NCBI GenBank assembly: GCA_963787195.1
Contig: CAWBCI010000043.1
Span: 1 to 21,572, forward strand
Reading direction: 5' to 3'
DNA from: CAWBCI01 sp963787195
GTDB lineage: Bacteria > Bacteroidota > Bacteroidia > Bacteroidales > JAGOPY01
Length of the DNA stretch: 21,572 nucleotides
The notes under the pieces were generated by a model, which was not told the origin of the DNA, made no database searches, and saw only the letters and a list, made by a program, of their open reading frames with translations. The translations under genes were made by a program, and so were the position numbers. Shown here piece by piece: positions 8,854 through 16,221 of this stretch; positions within the stretch are counted from its first letter, which is position 1; each line of letters begins with the position of its first letter.

Positions 8854-8884
8854 TTGATTGCGACAAATTCTGATTATATCTTTG
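8854..8884 (+). promoter_or_regulatory. Bacteroidota-type promoter of the GlxA-like regulator
   Basis: TTG at 8854-8856 is followed by 20 nt and then TATCTTTG at 8877-8884, a full match to the TAnnTTTG -7 element of Bacteroidota with the expected spacing. The regulator's ATG lies 25 nt downstream of the -7 box. Confidence 0.7.
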
Positions 8885-8909
8885 TATTCTGAAATAAATA
8901 TTAAATCAA

Positions 8910-9895
8910 ATGAAAACTGTATCCATCCTGGTTCCCGAGACAGCAGTAATAGAAGCCGTTGCGGATCCCCATTATATGTTTAATGCAGTGAATAGTTTTT
9001 TAACCGCTGCAGGAAAAGCAGCCCTGTTCAATGTTGAATTGGTGGGCTTAAAAAAGGAAGTAAAACTAAACGGGAGTGCTTTTTCAGTTCATACCGACCG
9101 TCTTTTAAAGGATATAAAGAAGACCGATCTGGTATTTATCCCGGCCATCAGCGGAGATATAAAAACAGCCCTGGAACTGAACGAAGGCCTCCTGCCATGG
9201 ATTGTTGAACAGCATGAAGCCGTGCTGAAATAGCATCACTCTGTATAGGGGCATTTATTCTCGCATCTACCGGTCTGTTAAAAGGTAAAAAATGTTCCAC
9301 CCACTGGAATGCAGCCAACGAATTCCGGGCAATGTTTCCGGATGTGGAACTGGTGGATGGGAGCATTATAACCGAAGAACAGGGTATCTATTCGAGTGGC
9401 GGGGCCAACTCCGACTGGAGCCTCTTGTTGTACCTGGTTGAAAAATATACTGATCGGGAAACGGCCATCCTGGCCTCCAAATATTTTGCGGTTGACATAG
9501 ACAGGGAAAGCCAGGCCGCTTTTATGATGTTCAAAGGACAAAAAAAGCATGGCGATAGTGAGATCATCAGGGTACAGGAGCATATTGAAGAGAATTACCA
9601 GGAAAAAATGACCGTGGAAGAGCTGGCTGATAAATTTGCTATTGGAAGAGGGAGCCTGGAAAGAAGATTCAAGAAGTCAACCAATAATACCATCATTGAA
9701 TATGTGCAGAGGGTGAAAATTGAAGCGGCAAAAAGAAGCTTTGAATCCGGATTAAAAAACATCACGGAAGTAATGTATGATGTGGGATATACGGATACGA
9801 AAGCTTTCCGGACTGTTTTTAAGAAGATAACCGGGCTCACTCCTATTGAGTATCGGAATAAATATAGTCGTCAGCCGGTAATCATCGGTAGATAG
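8910..9895 (+). pseudogene. GlxA-family regulator (DJ-1/PfpI + AraC), broken by a 1-bp deletion
   Basis: The first frame (8910-9233) gives 107 residues of the DJ-1/PfpI N-terminal half and then stops. The rest of the domain continues in another frame from about 9224, through AEIASLCIGAFILASTGLLK and CSTHW, into an AraC-type C-terminus with two helix-turn-helix regions (EHIEENYQEKMTVEELADKF; NITEVMYDVGYTDTKAFR). Restoring one G near 9222 (GCC GGT GCT GAA) joins the frames and rebuilds the expected HEAGAEIASLC region, giving 328 residues, normal for the GlxA family. Cys at 9242-9244 is the DJ-1-type nucleophile-position residue. No slippery heptamer is visible, so programmed frameshifting is unlikely. 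Intact members are cytosolic transcription activators that sense a ligand. It diverges from the VOC-SRPBCC operon, which it might have controlled. A sequencing error remains possible. Confidence 0.85.
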
Positions 9896-10008
9896 CTGAA
9901 AATATTTTGAGCTATATCCATTTCTTTTTATCATTTTTACCGGGCATAATTTGTGATTCATAGCATTCATGATTTAAGCTTCTATTTCAGACACTGAATA
10001 ATAAGATC

Positions 10009-11215
10009 ATGCAAAACCAGGAACCAAAAGCATACAGATACAGATGGATCATCCTTGCCGTCTTCATGTTGGTAATTATCCTCAACCAGCTTCTATGGAT
10101 CACCTTTGCCCCTGTAACCATTGATGCAGCGAAATACTACGGAGTTTCAGATCTTGCGATCGGTCTCTTGTCTATGGTTTTTATGATCGTTTTTATTATC
10201 GTATCAATCCCTGCTTCCATTATTATCGACAAATTAGGCTTTCGCAAGGCGGTTGGCATCGGCGCCGGACTTACGGCAATTTTTGGACTGCTCCGGGGAC
10301 TTATGGCGCATGATTACACAATGGTACTGATATCCCAGGCAGGTATTGCAGTTGGACAGCCTTTTATCCTGAATGCCATCACCAAGGTTGCATCCAGCTG
10401 GTTCCCGGCGAGCGGAGAGAGCCACGGCTTCTGGCCTTGCTTCGCTGGCAATGTATCTGGGAATACTTTTGGGTATTGTCCTGACCCCATTCCTGGTTGT
10501 GGGCCAGGGTATGGAAGGCATGCTACTCACTTACGGAATAATTTCGGTGGCTGCCGGCCTGGTTTTTATGGTCCTGGCAAGAGAACATCCCCCGCTACCC
10601 GTCGGGAACATTGAACAGGATGTCCAGGCTTTTGCTTATGGTGGAATCAGGCAATCGTTACGCAGCAGAGATTTCGTGCTCCTTCTCCTGATTTTTTTCA
10701 TCGGTCTTGGCGTCTTTAACTCTGTCACAACCTGGATAGAAGATATCCTCAGGCCGAGAGGTTTTTCGATAACGCAAGCCGGGATAACAGGCGGCATGAT
10801 GATCATGGGAGGAATAATCGGGGCCGTTATTCTTCCTGTCATCTCCGACAAAAGAGGTAAAAGGGTTCCCTATATCATTATCGCCCTGGGCGCCTCATGC
10901 CTGGGTTTGATAGGGATCACTTATTTTACAAGTTATTTTTTCCTCCTGATCTCAGCATTTGTCATGGGATTTTTCCTGATGAGCGCAGCTCCCATTGGTT
11001 TCCAGTACGGGGCTGAAATCACTTCTCCCATCCCCGAAAGCACATCCAATGGCTTGCTTTTAATGGTCGGTCAAATTTCAGGGGTCTTGTTTATCATTGG
11101 AATGGATTCCCTGAAATCACCAGTCTCCGGATCCATGACCTTTTCGATGTGGCTGCTTGTGGGAATGATGGTCGTCAGTACGCTATTGTCATTCAGGCTG
11201 AAGGAGAGACAGTAG
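10009..11215 (+). pseudogene. MFS transporter, FLVCR-like, broken by a 1-bp insertion
   Basis: Frame one (from 10009) encodes the first helices: RWIILAVFMLVIILNQLLW, a SIPASIIIDKLGFRKAVG loop and ILNAITKVASSWFPAS. It then turns to nonsense. The second frame picks up at ERATASGLASLAMYLG and continues with the remaining helices to the stop at 11215. Removing one G at 10414-10415 (AGC GAG AGA) joins them into SSWFPASERATASGLASL and a 401-residue protein, normal for MFS. The WFP-ERATA motif, the D-K-G-R loop and the layout resemble the FLVCR subfamily; substrate unknown. The first ATG-like start of the second frame is not a real start. It lies 113 bp after the regulator, same strand. Two neighbouring genes each broken by one base point either to decay of the locus or to local sequence error. 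Confidence 0.85.
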
Positions 11216-11290
11216 CAGTCAGTCAGCAGTAGGCAGTCGTTAGTCGTCAGTCATCAGTCGTCAGTCAGCAGTCAGCAGTCGTCAGTCGTC
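11212..11290. repeat. CAGTCAGCAGTCGTCAGT low-complexity repeat
   Basis: About 80 bp made of CAGTC, AGCAGTC and GTCGTCAGT units, the reverse-complement form of the CTGCCAACTG/CTGACTG motif found at 5765, 11613 and 14550. It begins at the stop codon of the MFS gene and ends exactly where the orphan T9SS sorting-domain remnant begins, so the repeat marks a junction. Confidence 0.8.
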
Positions 11291-11512
11291 ATTTACCCAA
11301 ACCCAATATCCACCACCATCCAATTGCCCATTAACTTGCCACAAAAGAATACAACCCTTACCATTTATAACATCAACGGGCAGCAACTTTTAACACTGCG
11401 GGTAATGAAAGAAAAAACCCTTGTGGATGTGTCCGGGTTGAATTCTGGGATTTATTTTGTAAGGATGATATCAGATGATAGTGTTATGGTGGGGAAGTTT
11501 GTGAAACAATGA
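11291..11512 (+). pseudogene. orphan T9SS type A sorting domain, remnant of a secreted-protein gene
   Basis: From 11291 the frame reads IYPNPISTTIQLP, then LTIYNINGQQLLTL, VDVSGLNSGIYFVRM and a terminal KFVKQ, a complete T9SS type A C-terminal domain with no protein in front. Upstream is low-complexity repeat, with no ATG, signal peptide or passenger domain. Its end (SDDSVMV-KFVKQ) and about 110 bp of 3' flank closely resemble the end and flank of the L-domain protein finishing at 14452. It is therefore best read as what is left of a paralogue after deletion or recombination. An in-frame TTG at 11324 could open a short frame, but a functional peptide is unlikely. Confidence 0.8.
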
Positions 11513-11612
11513 CATTTCGCATTGAACTTTTATTGAGAAATGGTATTATAAAATGAAAAATGAATCTCAAGGTGTCTGCTTTTCTGCAGTTATAATAGAA
11601 AAAAAAGCCGGC

Positions 11613-11660
11613 TGCCAACTGCCAACTGCTGACTGTTGACTGCCGACTTTTAAAGTCGGG
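11613..11660. repeat. CTGCCAACTG repeats with CCGACTTTTAAAGTCGG hairpin
   Basis: CTGCCAACTGCCAACTGCTG and related units run into a perfect 8-bp hairpin, CCGACTTT-T-AAAGTCGG, at 11643-11659. The hairpin may act as a terminator for the remnant, and it is also the trailer of the tRNA fragment on the other strand. Confidence 0.6.
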
Positions 11661-11677
11661 ATGCGGAGATTCGAACC
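11643..11677 (-). other. tRNA-Pro 3'-end fragment with trailer hairpin
   Basis: Read on the minus strand, this stretch gives GGTTCGAATCTCCGCATCCC followed by GACTTTAAAAGTCGG. It matches the T-loop, 3' T-stem, acceptor 3' strand, discriminator and trailer of the tRNA-Pro at 21078-21152 over about 33 nt with two differences. No D-arm, anticodon arm or 5' acceptor strand precedes it (upstream reads TTAATCCAAATATT), so it is a fragment and not a tRNA gene. It could be a recombination scar, an attachment-site relic or a copy of a mobile tRNA 3' cassette. Confidence 0.7.
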
Positions 11678-11715
11678 AATATTTGGATTAATCATTCATT
11701 GATATCTATATTGCT

Positions 11716-11723
11716 TATATTTG
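11716..11723 (+). promoter_or_regulatory. -7 promoter element (TATATTTG) of the L-domain gene
   Basis: TATATTTG matches TAnnTTTG and lies 20 nt before the ATG at 11744. A -33 TTTG at the standard spacing is not evident, the nearest being about 30 nt upstream, so support is partial. Confidence 0.4.
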
Positions 11724-11743
11724 AAGATAACAATCCAAACCAA

Positions 11744-14452
11744 ATGATAAAGAACATAGTATTGTCTTCGCTACTGTTATTCTCTGCGTCCTTGTTTTCT
11801 TATTCCCAGTCCTGCCTGCCCGAAGGGATTGTTTTTACTACGCAATCACAAATTGACAGCTTTCAGGTAAATTATCCTTCTTGTACCAGGATTGAGGGTG
11901 ATGTTATAATAACGGGTTCCAACATTATTAATCTGAATGGATTAAACTCGCTGACTTCAATTGGCGGGAACCTTAATATCAACAATAATAACAAATTAAT
12001 AAATTTTTACGGTCTTAATCATATCCAATCAATCGATGGCACTTTGGAGTTATCCAATTGTGGAATTTCAAGTTATATGGGCTTTGAAGGATTAAAGATA
12101 ATAAGGGGCGATCTGAATCTTCTGACAAATTTCGAAACTTTATCGTTTGAGGGATTTAATAAGCTTGATTCCATTGAAGGCAGCCTGTGGATTAATGGCG
12201 GCTATTTACTTAATAATCTGTCAGGATTTGATAGCCTGTCTTATATCGGCGAAGATTTTAAAATGGAGTACATCGCTGTTAAAAATCTGACAGGCATCGA
12301 AAACCTTAAGGAAATTGGCGGTATGCTCTGGATCAAGTATGATTATCACCTGGTAAACCTATTGGGCGCCGAATCTCTGACCAGCATCGGCAGTAGTCTG
12401 TATATTGGTGAAAGCCAGTCTCTGACCAGTCTGAATGGCCTGGAATTTATTAATGTCATCGACGGATATGTGAGGATTTTTAACAATGGATCATTGACAA
12501 GCCTTGAGCCATTAGGCAATGTGACATATATTGGTGAGGAATTCTGGATTTATAATAATAATGCTTTGACGAGTTTAGCGGATTTCAGTAAACTGGTCTA
12601 TCTTGGTTCGGACCTCAAGATTTCCAACAATGCATCATTGACCGATCCGGGCATATTTCCGGGAATTTCGACAATCTCCGGGGACCTTGTTATAGAAATA
12701 AATCCTTTGATAGAGGATTTACCGGATCTTAACAAGGTTTCTGAAATAGAAGGAAATCTTGAAATCACGTACAATTCTGCTTTAACAAGCACATCAGGAT
12801 TAAATGGCCTGGAGAGGACCGGTGGTAGTGTCTTTATAAACCAAAATCCATTGCTCACCGATCTGGAGCCATTAAAAAATCTCCAAACCATTGGGGGGAA
12901 CCTGATAATATCCTCCAACTCATCCCTGACCAGTCTGTATGATCTGCATAATCTGACCCGGGTGGAGGGTAAACTCAGCATAATTGATGACGATATGTTG
13001 AATGATTTAAGTGGTCTGGATAATATTTCAGCAGGTTCAATAGGAGATTTACAAATTTTTGGAAATGAAGATCTATCCTTTTGTGCCGTGGAGAGTTTGT
13101 GCAACTATCTCGTTTCCCCGGGAGGGAATATCAAGATCTATGACAACGCTCCAGGCTGCGACAGCAGGGAAGAAATTGAAGCTGACTGCTACAACATAGC
13201 ACACCCTTGCCCGCCCGGTGGCATCACATTTTCAACACAGTCCCAGATCGACAGTTTTCTCATTAAATATCCAATATGCACGGAGATCCAGGGAGATGTG
13301 ATAATAAGTGGCAGTGATATTATTAATTTGGATGGATTAATTGGTCTGACAGGTATAGGTGGTTTTCTGGACATAGCTGAAAATAATGCCTTGAGCAATT
13401 TGGCCGGGCTGAATAATTTAAACTCAATTGGTTCATCATTAACAATTTCTGGCAATGATAGTTTGAACTCACTTACCGGATTGGAAAGTTTAAGCTATGT
13501 TGGTGGCAACTTAAGAATTGGCACATTTAATCCTTATGATGGGGGCTCAGGCAATCCTGCATTAGTCAATCTATCAGGGCTGAATGCACTAACTAGTGTT
13601 GGTAAAAGCCTTGAAATTCAATATAACGGCAATCTGACCAGCCTGACTGGATTAGAGAATTTATCTTCTGTCGGAGAAGGTTTAATAATACGTAACAACA
13701 TGGCACTAACCAGCCTGTCGGGAATGGAAGATTTAACTTCCATCAATGAAATTCTTGATATAAGAGCGAACGATTCTCTGACAAATCTGGCAGGATTGGA
13801 AAATTTATCATCAATCAAAGGATGCCTTTATATAGGCGATAATATTTCGCTAAACAGTTTGGCAGGTTTGGATGGATTAATTTCAATTGATAGTGGGCTA
13901 TCTGTAGATAATAATGAGGCATTAAGCACTCTGACGGCTTTAACAGGCTTGACTTTCGTTGGAGAAAAACTCTGGATCGCACATAATGAAGACATTTCTC
14001 TTTTAACAGGTTTGGAGAATATAGATGAAGGCTCTATTACCGATTTATCTATTTACGATAACAGTTCTTTATCTACCTGTAATGTAGAAAGTATTTGTAA
14101 TTATTTAGCCAGTTCTAATGGAACTGTTGAAATACACGACAATGCAACAGGCTGCAACAGCCGGGAGGAAGTGGAAGCAAGCTGCGGATTTGGAATTCAT
14201 GAAAACAGCACTTCCGGAAATCTATTCACGATCTTCCCTAATCCCGGCCTTACCCAAATTACTATTGAAACATCCGCAATAAATCATCAAAGTCAACTGA
14301 GCATTTTTAATATGAATGGTCAGAAAATCCTGACTTGCCGGATCACGAAACAACAAATGCCGGTGGATATATCGGGATTAAGCCAGGGGGTTTATTTTGT
14401 GAAGGTGATATCGGATGATAGTGTTATGGTGGAGAAGTTTGTGAAACAATGA
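11744..14452 (+). CDS. T9SS-exported surface protein with two receptor L-domain-like leucine-rich blocks
   Basis: The ATG at 11744 is preferred over the in-frame TTG at 11699 because it starts a clear signal peptide (MIKNIVLSSLLLFSASLF) and gives 902 residues. The body is a series of 23-24 residue units of the form SLTSLxGLexLxsIgGxLxI, typical of receptor L-domain / ECM33-like leucine-rich solenoids. It is internally duplicated. Block one (about 22-480) and block two (about 488-815) both open with C-P-GI-F-TQSQIDSF and close with a VES-CNYL, GC-SREE-EA-C module whose cysteines probably cap the solenoid. Residues from about 817 are a type A T9SS sorting domain (IFPNPG; QLSIFNMNGQKIL; KFVKQ). 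It should be surface-attached or secreted and is likely to bind protein or glycan ligands; the ligand is not known. Its 3' end is nearly duplicated at 11291-11630. Confidence 0.9.
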   Translation: MIKNIVLSSLLLFSASLFSYSQSCLPEGIVFTTQSQIDSFQVNYPSCTRIEGDVIITGSNIINLNGLNSLTSIGGNLNINNNNKLINFYGLNHIQSIDGTLELSNCGISSYMGFEGLKIIRGDLNLLTNFETLSFEGFNKLDSIEGSLWINGGYLLNNLSGFDSLSYIGEDFKMEYIAVKNLTGIENLKEIGGMLWIKYDYHLVNLLGAESLTSIGSSLYIGESQSLTSLNGLEFINVIDGYVRIFNNGSLTSLEPLGNVTYIGEEFWIYNNNALTSLADFSKLVYLGSDLKISNNASLTDPGIFPGISTISGDLVIEINPLIEDLPDLNKVSEIEGNLEITYNSALTSTSGLNGLERTGGSVFINQNPLLTDLEPLKNLQTIGGNLIISSNSSLTSLYDLHNLTRVEGKLSIIDDDMLNDLSGLDNISAGSIGDLQIFGNEDLSFCAVESLCNYLVSPGGNIKIYDNAPGCDSREEIEADCYNIAHPCPPGGITFSTQSQIDSFLIKYPICTEIQGDVIISGSDIINLDGLIGLTGIGGFLDIAENNALSNLAGLNNLNSIGSSLTISGNDSLNSLTGLESLSYVGGNLRIGTFNPYDGGSGNPALVNLSGLNALTSVGKSLEIQYNGNLTSLTGLENLSSVGEGLIIRNNMALTSLSGMEDLTSINEILDIRANDSLTNLAGLENLSSIKGCLYIGDNISLNSLAGLDGLISIDSGLSVDNNEALSTLTALTGLTFVGEKLWIAHNEDISLLTGLENIDEGSITDLSIYDNSSLSTCNVESICNYLASSNGTVEIHDNATGCNSREEVEASCGFGIHENSTSGNLFTIFPNPGLTQITIETSAINHQSQLSIFNMNGQKILTCRITKQQMPVDISGLSQGVYFVKVISDDSVMVEKFVKQ

Positions 14453-14541
14453 CATTTCGCATTGAAATATTGAGAAATGGTATTGTGAAATGAGTAATGA
14501 ACCTCATGATGTTAGCTTCTCTGAGACTATAATAGAATAAA

Positions 14542-14596
14542 AAAAGACAGCTGCCAACTGCCGACTAAAGAAGTTGGAATTTATCCCGTGTCTTTT
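14542..14596 (+). terminator. nested inverted repeats, possible terminator between convergent genes
   Basis: AAAAGACA at 14542-14549 pairs with TGTCTTTT at 14589-14596, and inside it CCAACT pairs with AGTTGG. The CTGCCAACTGCCGACT motif forms the inner left arm. A second short hairpin (CGGTTTTTATAAACCG) lies near 14634-14650. Position between the convergent genes ending at 14452 and 14664 fits termination; strength is uncertain. Confidence 0.35.
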
Positions 14597-14663
14597 GCAA
14601 TAGTAAGGAAAAATTGCCGGGAAATTATCCTTTCGGTTTTTATAAACCGGACCCTAGCCGATA

Positions 14664-16145
14664 TTAGCGCGAAATCACGATCTTAAAAGTTTCAAGGTGT
14701 GAAGAGGAGGATATCCTGAGAATGTAAAATCCATTTTTCAATGCTCCAAGGTCCAACTGCGTTTCTGAAAAAAAGGATTCTTCCATAGAAAGCCGGCCAT
14801 TCATATCATACAACCTGGCATATATCCTGGCGGATTCAGGATCCCGGGACCGTAAAGTGATCCTGTCTGTAGCAAGAGTTGGAAACACATCAAACTGTTT
14901 TTTGCTCTGGGCTGATGCCTCGTTTACTTCAACATAAATACATTTGTTAAATACATGGGTCAGAACATCTCCGGTCAGAAAATTCCAGGGATCCTGAATA
15001 ATAACGGGAATTGAGTCAGTTAAAGCTATCATCCCCGTTCCAGCCAGTTTATCAGGAGGAATAAATGTCATATCACTAATCCAGGCAGGGTCAAAGGGGC
15101 CACCATGACGGTCAATAATATATTCACAAAGCGGATCCAGGTATCGGTCGAAAAAATATATTTTGCTGGTATCCAGGTCAACCCAACATGCAAGAATACT
15201 GTCGCCAACATTTACTGTTTTTCCACCTATGGGATCAGCGATATATGCCGGACCAAAAAACGTGGAAATTAACGGAGTTCCTTCCGGAGTGATCAAAGAA
15301 ATATATGGGCGGTAATGGTTACGGGGATCCGGTGGATAAAAGGTGGTTATACTGGAGGTCAGATAGAGCTGATCGCCCATAAAACATAGGTTCTTGAAAT
15401 ATTCGTTGATAGTCAGGCTTGGTGATGACCACCCAAGGTAATTCAAGTCCATGTCGTATCGCTTGATGAACACCTTGACATTATAATACCAGCCGGTATC
15501 GGTCTTGCAGGTCCCTCCGGCATAAATCTTATCCTGGAAGCGAAGGATCTGCCTGGGGGGGCTTAAATCCGGTTCATAAGAGGAAGAATGTAGGACATTG
15601 CCGTTGGTATCCAGAAGAGTGATCTGGGTTTGATGATACTCGCCCCAGGAATCTTCATTCCTGACAGAAAGCATCATGAGCGTATCCTCCGAATATTTCG
15701 CAATGTCACAAAGAAAGTTTTCAATCGTATCCGGATAGGTCCTCAGGAAGAGGGTATCCCCATATTCGTCAAATTTTGCCAAAAAGCTCGTATAGGGGAC
15801 CGCGTAGGATTCTTCCTTGACTCCTCCAATAAAAAACGAGTGGTCATTCAGGGCCATAATTCTGTTTCCCTGGAATTCAGGGAACCTTATATCGGTATTT
15901 ATTTTTGACCATAGCTTAGCCCCAGTGGTATCGTAACATGTCACAGTGATTCCATAACGATTTCCAAAATATGCATTTCCCATCACCAGGATATTCCCAT
16001 TAAATTCTATTACGCCATCTCCCCAGTCAGGGTTGCCCAGGGCAGCGTCATCCCTTACGTTAAAGATGACCGGGATGGAGTCCTGTGACCAGGAAAGGTC
16101 TGCCAGCAGGCTGAGTAAAAGTGAAAGCAGGATAAGTTTTTTCAT
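14664..16145 (-). CDS. secreted protein with T9SS type A sorting domain, propeller-like body
   Basis: The frame opens at 16169, but the ATG at 16145 gives the signal peptide MKKLILLSLLLSLLADLSWS and 493 residues, so it is preferred. The body has repeated four-stranded motifs such as GDGVIEFNGNILVMGNAYFG, FFIGGVKEE, DKIYAGGTCK and DQLYLTSSIT, spaced 40-60 residues apart. This resembles the blades of a beta-propeller of the kind found in many Bacteroidota T9SS cargo proteins. The last 75 residues (DVFPTLATDRITL; ARLYDMNGRLSM; GALKNGFYILRI; FKIVISR) are the T9SS sorting domain, with FPT in place of the usual YPNP. No enzyme motif is visible. The next T9SS cargo gene is 76 bp upstream in the same direction, so both may share a transcript. 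Confidence 0.82.
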   Translation of the reverse strand: MKKLILLSLLLSLLADLSWSQDSIPVIFNVRDDAALGNPDWGDGVIEFNGNILVMGNAYFGNRYGITVTCYDTTGAKLWSKINTDIRFPEFQGNRIMALNDHSFFIGGVKEESYAVPYTSFLAKFDEYGDTLFLRTYPDTIENFLCDIAKYSEDTLMMLSVRNEDSWGEYHQTQITLLDTNGNVLHSSSYEPDLSPPRQILRFQDKIYAGGTCKTDTGWYYNVKVFIKRYDMDLNYLGWSSPSLTINEYFKNLCFMGDQLYLTSSITTFYPPDPRNHYRPYISLITPEGTPLISTFFGPAYIADPIGGKTVNVGDSILACWVDLDTSKIYFFDRYLDPLCEYIIDRHGGPFDPAWISDMTFIPPDKLAGTGMIALTDSIPVIIQDPWNFLTGDVLTHVFNKCIYVEVNEASAQSKKQFDVFPTLATDRITLRSRDPESARIYARLYDMNGRLSMEESFFSETQLDLGALKNGFYILRISSSSHLETFKIVISR

Positions 16146-16221
16146 ATTATTCAGACTTAAATAATACACTTCAAGAGTTCCACAGAATACTTGATCTAAG
16201 TATATTCTGTTATTAAATACA

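Noticed and set aside
9219..9236. Programmed -1 frameshift in the GlxA-type gene
   Set aside because: No X-XXY-YYZ slippery heptamer and no obvious stimulatory structure; one missing base explains the break.
10373..10420. Separate 280-residue MFS gene starting at 10373
   Set aside because: Residues before ERATASG are out-of-frame sequence of the first MFS half; the two frames are one transporter.
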